A stretch of 64,000 bases of DNA from Tetrahymena elliotti 4EA (Eukaryota > Ciliophora > Oligohymenophorea > Hymenostomatida > Tetrahymenidae): assembly GCA_000231825.2 (NCBI GenBank), contig JH720312.1, positions 836,236-900,235 on the forward strand, in the 5' to 3' direction. Below are positions 37,254 to 49,786 of the stretch, piece by piece. Each line of letters begins with the position of its first letter. Within the stretch, counting starts at the first letter, position 1. The notes beneath the pieces are model-generated. The model was given only the letters and a program-made list of their open reading frames with translations, was not told the origin of the DNA and made no database searches. A program made the translations under genes and the position numbers.

Positions 37254-39925
37254 TCACATTATTTATATTTGCTATTGGATTTTTTGTTAGGAGAAAATCT
37301 TTGAAGGAGATAGAGATTGGAATTTATTACGTTCTTAGAAGTTGATATTACTGTTTTGAAATTATATATTAATTGAATTTTCTAATTAGCTGATACTATT
37401 ACTGAGAGAGTTCATCCTATTACAAAATATTACTGATTCTTCATTGTTTTTAAGGGATTAATAAGTTACAGATGAGGTACTTGCATAATTTTGTTTATCA
37501 AAATTGTTGTAGATTTAAAAGTTTTAATTATAAGAATTAGTTTTTTTATTTTATATGCTTGTTTACCCAGAGCAAAAGTGAGGGGGAATGTAATTATTAA
37601 ATTAACTACAGTTAAAAATATTTTCTTAAGTAACCTATTAATCAAATTATCTTGATTATTATTGCTATCTATTTAGGGTAAACTCCTTTATCCTGTTTTA
37701 CTGATTTTCTATATCACAGTTAAGCTTATTCTCAGCTAACTATGTTTTTATGCTATCTGATAAATATGAATTTTACATAATACTTTCGTCTTTAGATTTC
37801 TTATTATAATTATTCAGTAGATCAACAAAATCTTAATTTATAGGAGAGTTGGATCTAGGAGATTTAGCGATGAGTCCGTTTTCAATATCTGATTTAATTA
37901 ATTTATTTGAAAAACCAGATTTAGGAATATTCGTGTCTGTTTAGATTTTTAACTTTTTATTTGAGTTTAAGGTATTCACATTCACATGTTGTTATAGGTT
38001 ATTGTTTGATTGCTTAATCTCATCATTGATATTGCTAGCAGAAGCTATAGATTTTATTTCACTAAGATTATTTTCAGCAGCAGCATAAGATTAGTTAAAG
38101 CGAGTATATTATTCTAAAAGCTCATTTTTAGGAGAATTTAAAGAAATTGAAGTATTACGTTTTCTTGTGAACTCTTTAGAGAATTTTCTAATGTTGTTTT
38201 GCATGCTGATTTTACGGTACTTAGGGGTAGTGCTTTATGTGTTTTAAATTGTTTTTTCATTTAAGAAAAATTGGCTTAAAGTGGTAATATATGATTGGTT
38301 TATAGAATTAACTCCGTTTAGTATTTCACTGAGATTTGGCTGTTCATTTTTGTTGGGAGTTTGAATTAAAACAGGCTGTTAGCCTTTATTGAGGAAATTG
38401 ATCCAGTTTTGAGTATTTTCAAAAGATTTTTCTTCTAAATTTATGTAAATTGATAGAAATATTTTGGTTTTATTTTATTCAGAGTTGAAGCTAATTTAGA
38501 TTTCTTGAGGACTTATTTTTTCAACAAATTGTTAAAAAAGTCTTATTTATTTTCTACTTGTAAAATCATTAGAAGAGAGATTCATCCTTTTGAACAGATC
38601 AACTTGATAATTACCATGAAGCTAAACTTCAACCATGATGTATTTATTATAAACATTTTTTAAAACTATTTAAACTTTTTATTTGCAGGTTTCAAAACAG
38701 GAAAATAAGCTAATAAGACAATATTTGACTAATAAGATGTTCGTATTTACACTCAATTCATTCACATTATCCTAAATTATAAAAACATTTCTTAATAAAA
38801 ATGTTTAAAAAGCAAAAGTTAATTACTTCAACTTAATAGTGATAGCTTGAAAATAAATTTTAAATCTAAGAGAAAACATCTTTGAATTTAAATTTTTGGA
38901 GAGGAATCTCTTTTGGCAGATTTACAAATGTGAAGAGTTAATTCATGAAATATGAGCTCATCTTTTAAATTTCGATTAGTTTGGGGTGAATCTTTTAATT
39001 AAGAGAAGTATTTAAGGTTTATTCAAGCTTACAAGATATGCATTTTAGATTATCAAAAATCTAAGAGCAAATGTTTAATTGTTCATTCTTCTTTTTGCTG
39101 CTCTTTTAGTACTGAGTTATATCTTCAAAAGCAATAAGTAAAAGAGGCGATTCTGCCATAAATATAGGTGTTATTTCAAATCTATAAGTAGTTTCATCTT
39201 CTAACTCAGCAAATATAATTTAGTTCTCATTTATTTTATCTCTTATTTTATTTAGATTTTTAGAATCCTTCAGCAACTAATTATGGCGATTAATTATATG
39301 GTGTTTTAAAGTTATTTATGTTTTATTAATCATTTTAGCATCATTAATTATATTCAACTTCTCAAGCCAATCCTTCAACTCATCACTATTCCTTATTCCC
39401 ATTTCCCTAACTTTTCTGTTTTGGCCTATTTAAAATTTTTTTTGACTTAACAAATTAGTTAATTAATTTACTATATATTTAGATATTATGAGTTCTCACT
39501 TCAAAAGTTGTTATCAAATAATTAATAGGCATTACAGAATCTATTATATGTTCCCATTTACTAAAATTTTGAGAGAAAACATAAAGTTAACGAACAACCC
39601 TGTAAAAAAAATATTTGATGCTTAAAATAATCAGGATAATAGCTATTTAGCTCACGCAAAGTAAAGCAGAGAATGGATGAATATATACTAGCTATATTAT
39701 GGTGAATACAATTGCTTATATGAATTCAACTATGAATATCTAGCTATCCAAAAGAAGCATGCACAATACAATCTAAATTTATTTAAAAATTATAAAAACT
39801 TAATCATTAGTAAATCTTACTTTAAATAAATTTATTTGACCAAGAAAGGCAAAAAGAATATTCAAAATAATCCAATTTAAATTTGAACTTTTTGATATTT
39901 TGTTTAACCTTTCATCAAAAATCAT
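37254..39925 (-). CDS. Membrane-anchored histidine-kinase-like protein with degenerate active site
   Basis: Three exons on the minus strand: 39925-39472, 39425-38827 and 38771-37254, with introns of 46 and 55 nt; the spliced CDS is 857 codons ending at TGA 37254-37256. The N-terminus (MIFDERLNKISKSSNLNW) leads into about four membrane segments (IILNILFAFLGQINLF, IVLCMLLLDSQIFIVEF, AIVFTIIQLVYI, IAIILIILSIKYFF). A PAS-like region follows (KWEHIIDSVMPINYLITTFE, IQIYSQNRKVREMGI) and FAELEDETTYRFEI. The helix that should carry the H-box reads KCISCKLEQTLN against the usual ISHELRTPLN: Cys283 sits at the phospho-acceptor His. The ATPase N-box equivalent (KYCLISLFSCFETC) lacks the Asn residues, and no D-x-G-x-G is seen. 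The last 400 residues are N/S/Q-rich. It is probably a pseudokinase or scaffold. The intron joins are inferred from frame and PAS alignment. Confidence 0.65.
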
Positions 39926-40263
39926 TTTTAATAAATTTCTTTTTGTTTTGTTGAAAAATAATTTAGACTATATTTTGGGTATAAAGAGTTTATTCTTGAT
40001 TATCAAATAAGCTGATGTTATTTTGTTTAAAAATTTAATTTGATAAAATAATAAAGAGTATTGAGAGAGTAAAAAATAAATCATAGTTTAAAGTATCTTT
40101 TCATTTATTTATTGAATAGAAAATTAAAAAAATTTATCTTTAAATTATGATTAAAAATTGCGTCTCAAGGTTATTTCTTATTGTTGTTCTATTAATTTAT
40201 ATTTTAATTAAAAGAACTATTATTTTACTTAATTGATTGGTTTGAATTTCTGATCATATATTT
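39926..40263. promoter_or_regulatory. Divergent spacer
   Basis: About 340 nt between the divergent kinase-like gene and the small plus-strand candidate gene. AT-rich, with no recognisable element. Confidence 0.3.
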
Positions 40264-40787
40264 ATGAACATTATTCAATTTATGTTTTTTAAAAGCAAAA
40301 TAAACTTAAATGTATGTACCTAAGCTATGATATTCACATGGTTGTTGTCAGTTAAAATTGATAGCTAGCTTGAATAGTAGATACCAATAAAAATTTATGA
40401 AAAAATTTGGATTGCAAAGCACTATATAAAGCATACGTAATATCGCGCATATTAAAATCCTAGTAAGAAGCAAAATGATATTCCAGATAGTAGTAAGTAG
40501 ACATAATTATCTTCATCATAGATAATTTATATTATAGGAAATATTGTAGCAAACAAGCACAGTATTTTCCAAGATATGAATCTCAATTTCTAATATTTAA
40601 TAAAGGAAAAATCAGAATAACTTTGGTTGAATTTTGCAAAAAAAATTTAATCTGTAAGGGCTTGAAAAATGATTTACTTTTTTAGAGATTGTTTCCAAGA
40701 AATGCAGTTCATCCTCAAAATTTTTAAAATAGAGAAAAAGCTAGTTAAGAGGGTTAAGTGATTAATAACGCATAAGAATATATATGA
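40264..40787 (+). CDS. Candidate small protein in two exons
   Basis: ATG at 40264; exon 1 (40264-40653) encodes 130 codons and exon 2 (40686-40787) 34 codons including TGA, joined by a 32-nt GT-AG intron. Without splicing the frame stops at TGA 40663-40665. Exon 1 has coding-like composition (QIPIKIYEKIWIAKHYIKHT, YRAYQNPSKKQNDIPDSSKQ, VANKHSIFQDMNL); exon 2 reads RLFPRNAVHPQNFQNREKAS then QEGQVINNAQEYI. Total 163 residues. No domain is recognised. Alternative in-frame starts exist at 40282 and 40318. Confidence 0.42.
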
Positions 40788-43221
40788 GCTTTAGTAAGTT
40801 AATGAATTCTGTCCTTTTGGGAGTGTATCGTATCTATTTGCTAAAGATAGTTTTTTGCAAAGTAAGATTACAAGAAACAATTCACTTTTAATAGAAAAAT
40901 TAAGGATTATTAGGTTATCAGTATTGTATAATTTAATAGTAATGTAAATTTAATTAATTTAATTTAATTTCTTTTTTTTCTTTTTATTATTACCAACAAA
41001 AAAATTATAAAGCTAAAGATTCTAATTTACAAAGAAAATAAATAATCTTAATTAAATAACTAATTTCACCTTTGGCTGAAAAATCAAACAAAAATACGCT
41101 CAAAAATTTTTTAATTCTATTGCAACGAATAACTATTCTGATAAAACATCGATTTATCTTACGTAATGCTTTTGTTGATTCAAATATAGGGAAATTCATT
41201 AAATAAATTCCTATTGATCGTCATTTTTTATTCAAAAAGTTATAAAAAATTTGTTATTTATAGTTTGTATGATTTAGATGATGATTAAAAATACGTCTGA
41301 AAAATATCCACTAATTACGTAAGTAAATACTGAGCTAATCTAATTATAATTACAATTTTATTTCCATTTCCAAATATAAATTACATATTTCTATTTAAAA
41401 GCTCTTGTGTTCTTAGCTCAGACTAAAATCTATAAAATTTATCTACAATATTATACTTACACTATATAAATTTTGAAGATATCTACTTATGAAAAAATAA
41501 ATGTATGCTAGAACTAGAACAAAGACTAAATAATAATAATTGTTAATTTCTAATATTCTGTGTGTGTGGTGGTATAAAAAAAGAAAAAAATAAAAATCTG
41601 ATTGACAAAATTAAATAGAATCAGCTAAGGATAATAATTAAAAAAACTATTGTTGTTTAGATTAATTTTTAACATTATTAAGTTTAAAATGAGAATGTAA
41701 GTTAAAAATATGGAAACAAATAAATAAAAATTCAATTTATAAGAAATTATGTTGTCTAATTCAACTTGATACAAATGTTAAACATCATACTTTTTATCAA
41801 ATTTAAATTATTTTTAATAAATAAATAAATAAATAAGTATCAATTTATTTTTAATCTTATATTACTATTATATTATCTCTACCTTTTATTTTAAAGAAAA
41901 AGATTTACATAAATATATGTAATGTTTATCGATTTGTAGTTTTTTTTATCACTGGTAATTATAGCTTATCTAAAGAACAAATCTATTTTTTTTAACTTGA
42001 AATGTTTGTGTATTCAAAATTCTTAAAAAATACTTAAAAATAACTGAGAATCCTATCTTCACAGTAGCTGAAAAGGCTTGCTTTTTAAGAAAAATAAAGA
42101 TTCAATAAGGAATCATTTTCTTTGATTAAAAAACTTACTCAAATTAATTTAAGTACTTAATTTAATGATCTTTAAAACTTGAAGTACATACTAGAACTCC
42201 TCAAATATTGAGAAAGACTTTAAATGACTAAAGTAGCCTCAAAAAGGGTATTATAACATGAAAACTTATTTTTTAATTTTTGGATTAATTTGACAAATAA
42301 TTTAGCAACTAAATGTTATGAATGCATAAAAATAGCGAATCAAAAATATTTAATTTTTTAAATAAAGGTTTATTCATTAATCAAAATAATATTTTGTATT
42401 TTTGTTTTTGCTAAAGAGAAATATAAAATCAATGTAATGAATTGATGATCTTTTTCTGGTGAAAATTATTGATGTATTTCTATTAAATGTATTGTTGATT
42501 ATAAAAGGATTTAGTATTACTGAGTTATTTTCAAAGGAGATTTGATGGGTCTTTAAGTCCAGTCCTAAATATACTTGTTACAAATAATTTTTTTCTATGA
42601 TATTATGAATTTTCTAATTGTTAAAATAATAATATAATAGTCTGTATTATTTCAATTTTTTTATTAAACAAATGACTAAATTCTTATCTTTAAGAATATG
42701 ATCTATTAATAGCCAAACAATAATGAAATTAATAATTTAATTTAATAATCCAGCTTACATAACTTTCATTTCTAAGCTCAAATATATAATTTTGAAATAA
42801 ATTAATTTTCTCTTTTTCAACCAGATTTTAAAATTTTAAAGATTACCTATCACTTTATTTTTTATAAATTTGATTGAATCTTTAAATTTAATTTTTCAAA
42901 CAAAAACCAAAAAATAAAACATGAGAGATTTCTTTACTAATTAACTCAAAAATAAATCTTTAATCCGTTTTGTAAAAATTTTGATGAAATATTTTTTCAA
43001 GATAAAATGAAATTTTGAATAAAAATGCTAATTGATCATGAAGGATTTCAAAACAAATAAAATTTATTTTAATATTTTTCTTAGTTTATCATACTTTTGC
43101 AAACATTAGTTAGTTCGTTAAAATTATCTATTATTATCAAAAATATATTTTAATTAATTATTAATATTTGATCACTTTTAGCTATTTGTATTGAATAAAG
43201 AAAATATTTTGTGATTATAAA
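40788..43221. other. Long AT-rich intergenic region
   Basis: About 2.4 kb with no convincing gene. It holds a short GT repeat near 41563-41575 and an ATAA-type microsatellite at about 41817-41838. A plus-strand frame open for some 180 codons (about 41503-42048) begins with a plausible start but becomes low-complexity Ile/Phe/Leu; see rejected items. Confidence 0.45.
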
Positions 43222-44415
43222 TCATAGTGAAGGTTTTTTATTTATTGAAAGAGTCTTGTAATAGCAATCTAAGGCAAATATTAGTGCTGTGGAGCTTATG
43301 AGCATCAGAAATGAATAATCAAGACCATCACTTTCTTTATACTTTTTATGGAATTCCTTTTTCCACGATCCAAAGAAATATTTTAACAGAATACTTCCTA
43401 ATAAATTTGATTCAGAAGTGCAATAAGTTTAAGAAAACTTTTCAAAGACTAATTTCCATTTATCAACTACTACATTGTATACTTTATAATAGGAGCTTTT
43501 ACTCTTTCTATCTAGAACTCCTTTTGTAAATACACTCATAAAAAAGACAACCATAGCTGCATGAAGTCCCCACATATTTCTAGGCATTCCTATATCTAGA
43601 GAGAGAAATACAATTTTATTTATACCAGATTCTGCTAGTTTCTATAAAAAGGATGGTAAAATTCCAACTAATTGCTTAGGATTTTCTATAATACGCTCTT
43701 TAATTTGTGTTTTAGCATCAAAATTCAGCAAATTAGTAAATGGAAGCCATTTGACCATTTCAATATTTCCTGGCCTAAATTAAAGCTATTCTGTTTTATC
43801 TGTATCTAAAACTATGAATATATGAGCTCTACTATATACCTCCCTTTATATTTGCTCATTCTATCTTGATTCTATTCTTCCTGTGTAAAAATTTTTAGGG
43901 AGTGCTCCTAAATATAGAGTAGAACATCCATAATCTTGCAAATCTAATCCACTATCCTCTCTTATAGAACGAAAAACTGCCTACAAATCATCGGATCTTT
44001 TACCTTCACATTTTCCACCCAAAAAACGAACTTGCTAAGAATACATATCTGTTGTAGAAATAGAACTTACTGAACGCTAAGCTACCATCAAATCATATTT
44101 AATTTTATCTCCATCTTCACCAAAAATTTCACTAAAATATTTTTCCGGGATTCTATCTGAAATATAATGGTTTTCATCTCTCTTACGAATGACATTTAAT
44201 TAATTCTTGAGTTTCTACAAAATTTCTTTAGGTGTATCTAATGAAGGACGGAAAACCAAACCAACAGATGCCTGCAGCTTTGTTCCAAAATTATACAAAA
44301 GTTTTTATGATTTTCTTTATATTTCCTAGGTGATAATATGAAGAATTTCAGTTTAGTTAAGTGAATTGATATCAACAACAGGTTTCTCCTTTTTTTCACC
44401 TTCTTTGTCTCCCAT
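43222..44415 (-). CDS. Nudix-fold protein with degenerate Nudix box and C-terminal membrane anchor
   Basis: Single exon of 397 residues on the minus strand, ATG 44413-44415, TGA 43222-43224. Residues 133-157 read FLGGKCEGKRSDDLQAVFRS then IREDSGL, aligning with the Nudix box G-x5-E-x7-R-E-U-x-E-E-x-G-U but with RSIREDSGL for REUxEExGU and one extra residue after the first Gly. Thus the first catalytic Glu is Ser and the last is Asp. Flanking strands (YGCSTLYLGALPKNFYTGR, SRAHIFIVLDTD, EMVKWLPFTNLL) fit the Nudix fold. The last 30 residues (SFLMLISSTALIFALDCYY then a Lys/Pro tail) form a membrane anchor. The substrate is unknown. Reduced or altered hydrolase activity is an inference from the changed box. 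Confidence 0.68.
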
Positions 44416-45930
44416 ATTAAGTATGTTTTGCTGTTTGTTGCCTAAACTTATCTAATTATTCTAATAAATATGAAGGCTTTTTACCCTATTTTCAAAAATT
44501 TTGATATTTATTTTAAAATTAAGAAATCTATTAAAAGGTGATGCAGCTTTTATTTTGATTATTACTAAATACCAATAATAATATCATTAAATCTTAGGCA
44601 GACTATTCCTTATCACAAATAAAGAATCTTTTTTGACAAAATAAATTAGAAATCTTACATGTGAAGAATATAGAAAGCAGCATATATCATTAGCATTTAG
44701 AAAATAATACGAATCAACCTACGTCTAAACTTTGTAAACTATAATTTATAGATAATAATCAATTTAAATAAAATGGAGTAAATATTTTTAACTATTTAAG
44801 TTGGAATAAAATTAAGAATTATTTATAGAGTCATATTTTATTGAGACAAATATTATTTTATTTTTATGACTAAGTTTTTTTAAAATATTTCTCAAATTAC
44901 ATCATTAATATTCTACTAATTTTAGCATAAATTAAATTTTAAATTTATTACCATCATTAATTAATTTTAATAATAACAACCTAAATATTATATTCTTAAA
45001 ATAACATTCAGATTAGTTTAATTATTAAATCACTTCATTAAATACTAAATCAGCTAAATAGGAGCAAAAAGGAATCTTTGATTCATTTTAGTCCTAAAAA
45101 GTTTAAGGTATTTTAACCAAACTAATATATTCCTTTTCATAAACTATTTTATCAAAAAATTGAAATCGATTATTAAAATAATAAAATAAATTAATTAAGG
45201 TTTATCTTTAACTCAATGTAAATATGCAAAAATTATTTTATAAAAATCTTCAAATTCTTATTTTAAATTCTTTTTTTAGAAAATAATGGGAAATATTGAT
45301 TTTATTAGAGATGAGAAATTATTCCATTTCTTCATGTTAATATGAGAAAAATTAAAAATCATAAGCATTTTTATTTTGAAAAATTGTAATAAAATAATTA
45401 AAAGCTACTCATCAGATAATATTTAAAACATTCTTCGCTCAATAAAACAAGAAACTCAGAAAATTTAAAGAAAGTATAAAACCAATTAAAATAATACCAG
45501 AAATATCATGATTCTTTATTTATTTGATCAGACTAAACTGAGTATTATTCTAAGTGCATTTTTTTTCCTTTGAAAGAAACTTTTTGTTAATAATTTTTAG
45601 AAAAATACTGAAATAATTTTACTTAAATATTTATGATAAGATTGAAAATGAAAAGCAAAATCATAAGTTAATACATAATAACATGAACTCTTTCTATGGA
45701 TTAGTTTTATAGAAATTATTTACAAATTTGATTTAGATAGGAAAATTAATTCACTTATTAAAAGGATTTATGGTAAAAGATATTATTATTTTATCTCTTT
45801 AACTTCTTGTTTCTTGGTTAAAGAAATGACTAAATTATTTTATTCATATTTTATATTATATTATTACTATTGTAATTATTATTTTATTAATAAATTTTTT
45901 AGATACTTTACTTGTAAAATAAATATCAGC
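44416..45930. other. AT-rich spacer, no firm gene
   Basis: About 1.5 kb. Two overlapping plus-strand frames around 44867-45130 look mildly coding-like (one contains KSAKQEQKGIFDSFQSQKV) but have no coherent start and splice pattern, so no gene is called. Confidence 0.4.
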
Positions 45931-46632
45931 TCACATTTTTTTAATTATAGAATTGTTTGTATTTGGTGTTCCTTAACCATAAGAAGAAACACTGCTTTGC
46001 TTCATTAGGTAAATTGTGTTTTGAACAGAACTTTATCTTGAAATTGGACTCATTTCAATTATTTTTTAAGGATGATGAGGATGTTTGAAAACAAATTTTT
46101 AATTCGGAACAACTCTATTTTACAAATATTAAGCTGTATTTCCTCCCATACTAAGAGGAGGATGATATGATTAAGTATTTGAAGACATTTAAGATAAGTT
46201 ATTAGGATTTGATTGTAGGATGTTTGATGATGATTGAGAAGTTGTCTAAATATTTTGATTAGCAACATTTACACTAATATAGCTTTAAGATGCTTATTTG
46301 CATTCAGCACTAGTGTCTCTTGACATATAATTAGATTTAATTGTTGACATTATGGGTGTTATTTGAACACTGGTTAATGTTTTGAGTTTTAGTTGACTAA
46401 GAGTAGGTTTGCTAGTTTACTCATTAAATATCTTCAATTCGTTAAATATTTAGTTCATTTGAGATTCTTTTTCAATTTTAGTAATATCGCTTTTTCCTCC
46501 TCTGTTATTTTCACTTTATGTGCTTTAAATATATTATGATCTGCTTGTTGGTCTGTCAAAGCTTTAATTTGTCAAATTTTACTCATCTCGAGCTTTTAAT
46601 AGATGTTTTAATTAAATAAATATGCATTTCAA
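45931..46632 (-). CDS. S/N/Q-rich protein, 5' end unresolved
   Basis: Minus-strand frame ending at TGA 45931-45933 and open up to 46632. The first in-frame ATG is at 46456-46458 (176 codons to stop), but the coding-like sequence continues upstream (NQSFDRPTSRSQYIQ, ENNRGGKSDITKIEKESQ), so a 5' exon is probably missing. The body is Ser/Asn/Gln/Thr-rich (QTTSQSSSNILQSNPNNLSQ, SYHPPLSMGGNTAQYLQNR, KFVFKHPHHPQKIIEMSPIS) and probably disordered. No domain is recognised. It lies in tandem with the coiled-coil gene at 47030-48457 on the same strand. Confidence 0.5.
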
Positions 46633-47029
46633 TCAATTAAATTTACGTATGAGTTTATGAGAGGATGAACTTAAAATAGTGCTATTTATTTTTATAATAT
46701 ATTTATTTATTAATTATGAAAAATATTTAAATTGTAGAAAAATTTGGTTTTTTTAATATTTTCTAATAGAAACAAGAGATACTAAAGATAATCAATTAAT
46801 TCTCTTTTGACTTTTGAGATTCAAATTCTTTTTTATTTTTGTATTAGAATGATAAAATAATCCTTTTTTTGTTAGATTGAATATTTTTCACTCTAATTTT
46901 TAAAGGAGAACATTTCATTTATTTGAAATCAAAATTAAAAAAATGAAGGTCTCTCTATAAAATTAAGAAATGTTTTAATTAACTATTAAAAAAAATATTT
47001 ATGTCTTCTGTTTTCTGTTGATTAATAAA

Positions 47030-48457
47030 TCAAAACATTTTATTAAATTTAAATAACATTTAAAGATGAAGAAAGAAAGAAGCTCTTTACTTTTTTTTAT
47101 CTTCTGGTGATGAAGATGCATCTGATTATAATTCCATGCATTGTTTTATTTTTTATGTAAGTTTTGATCTGAATTCTTAGTGCCCTTATTCATGTAACTG
47201 ATGAATATTATCAATTTAGACTTTGAGTTGCTCTATTTCTGACTACTTTTGTAAGAGTACATCTTTTAATTCTGTATTTAGAACTTCTGTTTGTTTGCCT
47301 AGCTTTTAAAACTTCTTTATTTCGTTTTCTAAATCAATAATCTTTTATCTAAGCTCTAACTCTGATTAGGTCTTTTCACTTAATTAAGATTCAAGCATTT
47401 AAATTCTTTGCATATATGTTTTCTCTTTGACATTAAAGCTATCTATCAATTACCTCTCTTGTATTCTAAAGAGCTCGCTCTCATCACGGAACTATTTTTA
47501 ATTTAATTCATAAATTTAATTTCTTAGGTTTGCTTCTAACTAATCTTTTTCAGAGAGCTTGAGGACAAGCTCATTAATTTTATCTGCTTTTTCTTTGATA
47601 CTTTGGCTTAATTTTTAGTTTTCAATAGTGAGCTATATAATTTTTCTATCTAAATCTTCTATTGACTGGCTTGATTCCTACAAAAGTTTTTCAAGTTCTT
47701 TTTGTTGAATGATTTATTCATATTCTTTACTTTAGTTTATTTATGCTGATTCTATAATACGTTTAAGTATTTGGTCTTTTTAAGAAATTGCATCTCCAAG
47801 TAACTCCATAATTTACCTTTAATCTCTATATTATAGAAGTTAATTCAATAGCTCTTATAAATTTTCTTTTGTATCCTAAACAACTTCTTTTTGATTTTAA
47901 CTAACTTTTTTTAAATCTTTTTAAACTTCGCTAGTATATTCTTACAATTATTTTGAATTCAAAGTAAAATCTCCTATTTCTTGATCAAATTTTTTACGTT
48001 TTTCACTCAATCCATTGTATTAAACTTTAAGAGTGTTTTGGCGTCTCTGAAATTCGTTACTCTTATCGCGAAAGGCTTGTAATGACTTTGTTGCTTCGTT
48101 GAGCTATTCTTGCATTTTTGATTTTTAAGATCTGCCCTTACGCTACAAAGGAATAGGTTAACTGGCGTTCAAATCAGAAGACTATGCGTTGATCTTTTCA
48201 TTTGTATTAAGAGATTCGCTTAGCTTCTTTTATGAATTTAATTAAGGAGTAGTGAGAGACTAGGCTTAGTGAAAAACAATTGATTTTTTGATTTGTTCAG
48301 TTATTTTTTTTATCCCTGCTTAGTTTTATCTTGTAAGAGTTGGACTACCTTGAGCCTTACTTGAAGATGTTTATTAATTTTATGAGAATGATGATTCTAA
48401 ATTCTAAGTATGATCTGAGTAATTTTTAATATTCTGCTTAGTACTTTCTTTTAACAT
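47030..48457 (-). CDS. Coiled-coil protein (475 aa)
   Basis: Single exon on the minus strand, ATG 48455-48457, TGA 47030-47032, 476 codons. After a Ser/Gln-rich head (MLKESTKQNIKNYSDHTQNL) of about 110 residues, the protein is almost continuous coiled coil (MQEQLNEATKSLQAFRDKSN, KIIQLTIENQKLSQSIKEKA, RQKIIDLENEIKKFQKLG, DVLLQKQSEIEQLKVQIDNI). The C-terminal dozen residues (ASFFLHLQMLFKFNKMF) are hydrophobic and could be read-through of an unrecognised intron, since GTAAAG occurs just after the Lys run. Ciliate proteins of this type are commonly cytoskeletal or basal-body components, but no family match can be claimed. Confidence 0.72.
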
Positions 48458-49104
48458 TTTTAAAGGAGATTTGGCAAAAAGATTGAAGTTTGAATATTGT
48501 AAGTATAGATGGTTTATTTGTGCTTTGTAAAAATATTGATTGGTAAATAAGAGTAGGTGTTTTGAATAATTTCTAGTTTAATTATTGAGATGAAATCTGT
48601 CGATATAAATATCAATCAATTTATGTTTGAAAATTTAATGTATTATTCACCTTTACTTTTAATTAAATAGCATTTAATTTTTGATTGATCAATAAATTAT
48701 TTCATTCAAAAATCATAATTTATTAATAAATGTTATTTCAATTAAAAGATAAATAGATAGATAGATAGATACTCTTTTAGACTGACTAAGAAAGCAATTT
48801 ACATTTTTTTATGTGAATATTTCAAAAATCAAAATTTAAATTAAACAAATTGTCAAAAATTCATTATCACTCAAAAATTTTGGCAGATAAAAAACAACTA
48901 AACAAAAAATAAAAATTAAATTAATAAATTCTTATTGATTATGTAAATTTATTATAAGCTGCTAAATATTAATTATTAATATCCATCAATTCATTTAATA
49001 CTTATTTTCTTTCCAATAAATATTTTATCATTATAATTTATTTTTACTCTTTTACTTAAACACATCGATCAATCCTATTATTAACTTCTTTAAATTAATT
49101 ACAT
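48458..49104. other. AT-rich spacer with GATA microsatellite
   Basis: No gene seen. A short (GATA)n run lies near 48750-48770. It is upstream of the coiled-coil gene, so it includes its promoter. Confidence 0.4.
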
Positions 49105-49568
49105 ACCCACATTTCTAACAATTTATTTACAAACTTAAAAAAGATTATAAATCATTGAGATCAATCACATCAGCTTATTAAATTTAATAATTATCTTTTT
49201 GTATAATCTACCATTATTATCATTTCAATTTCAGAGAATTTAAAAACAATTAATTAAATATTTTTAATTTACAAAAACTTCAAATACTATTAAATGATAT
49301 TTCATTAAGCTTTTTTTATCTTGATATTGATAATAAACCCACATTTCTAACAATTTATTTACAAACTTAAAAAAGATTATAAATCATTGAGATCAATCAC
49401 ATCAGCTTATTAAATTTAATAATTATCTTTTTGTATAATCTACCATTATTATCATTTCAATTTCAGAGAATTTAAAAACAATTAATTAAATATTTTTAAT
49501 TTACAAAAACTTCAAATACTATTAAAAGATATTTCATTAAGCTTTTTTTGTCTTGATATTGATAATAA
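49105..49568. repeat. Near-perfect 232-bp tandem duplication
   Basis: Two head-to-tail copies, 49105-49336 and 49337-49568, each starting ACCCACATTTCTAAC and ending CTTGATATTGATAATAA. By eye they differ at only two positions: TAAATGAT against TAAAAGAT, and a TTTATCTT against TTTGTCTT near the end. The copies are non-coding and lie downstream of the tandem pseudokinase gene. The near identity in such AT-rich, freely drifting DNA implies a recent duplication (or an assembly artefact). Confidence 0.9.
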
Positions 49569-49786
49569 AATAAATATAACATATTTTCTATTTTTTTATG
49601 AATTAGATATAAATTCACCCCCTTAGATATCATTCAAACAATATAATTTAAAAATAGTATTGCTTAATATTATGGTGCTATTTTATTTTTAGAGTTATTG
49701 AATGGGAATTATCATGTTAAATTTAGTTGATTTATTTAAGATTTTTGATAAAAGAATAAAAGCATTTAAATTATGCTTATAGATAA

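Noticed and set aside
39426..39471. Apparent frameshift in the histidine-kinase-like gene
   Set aside because: A 46-nt GT-AG intron restores the frame and the PAS-like match, so no programmed frameshift is needed.
41503..42048. Plus-strand frame of about 180 codons starting MLELEQRLNNNN
   Set aside because: After the first 45 residues it is Ile/Phe/Leu/Lys low complexity, crosses an ATAA microsatellite and has no Gly/Asp/Glu-rich coding character. With TGA as sole stop, frames of this length arise by chance in AT-rich DNA.
44867..45160. Overlapping plus-strand coding-like frames
   Set aside because: Both are AT-driven with no consistent start, stop and splice pattern; not strong enough to call.
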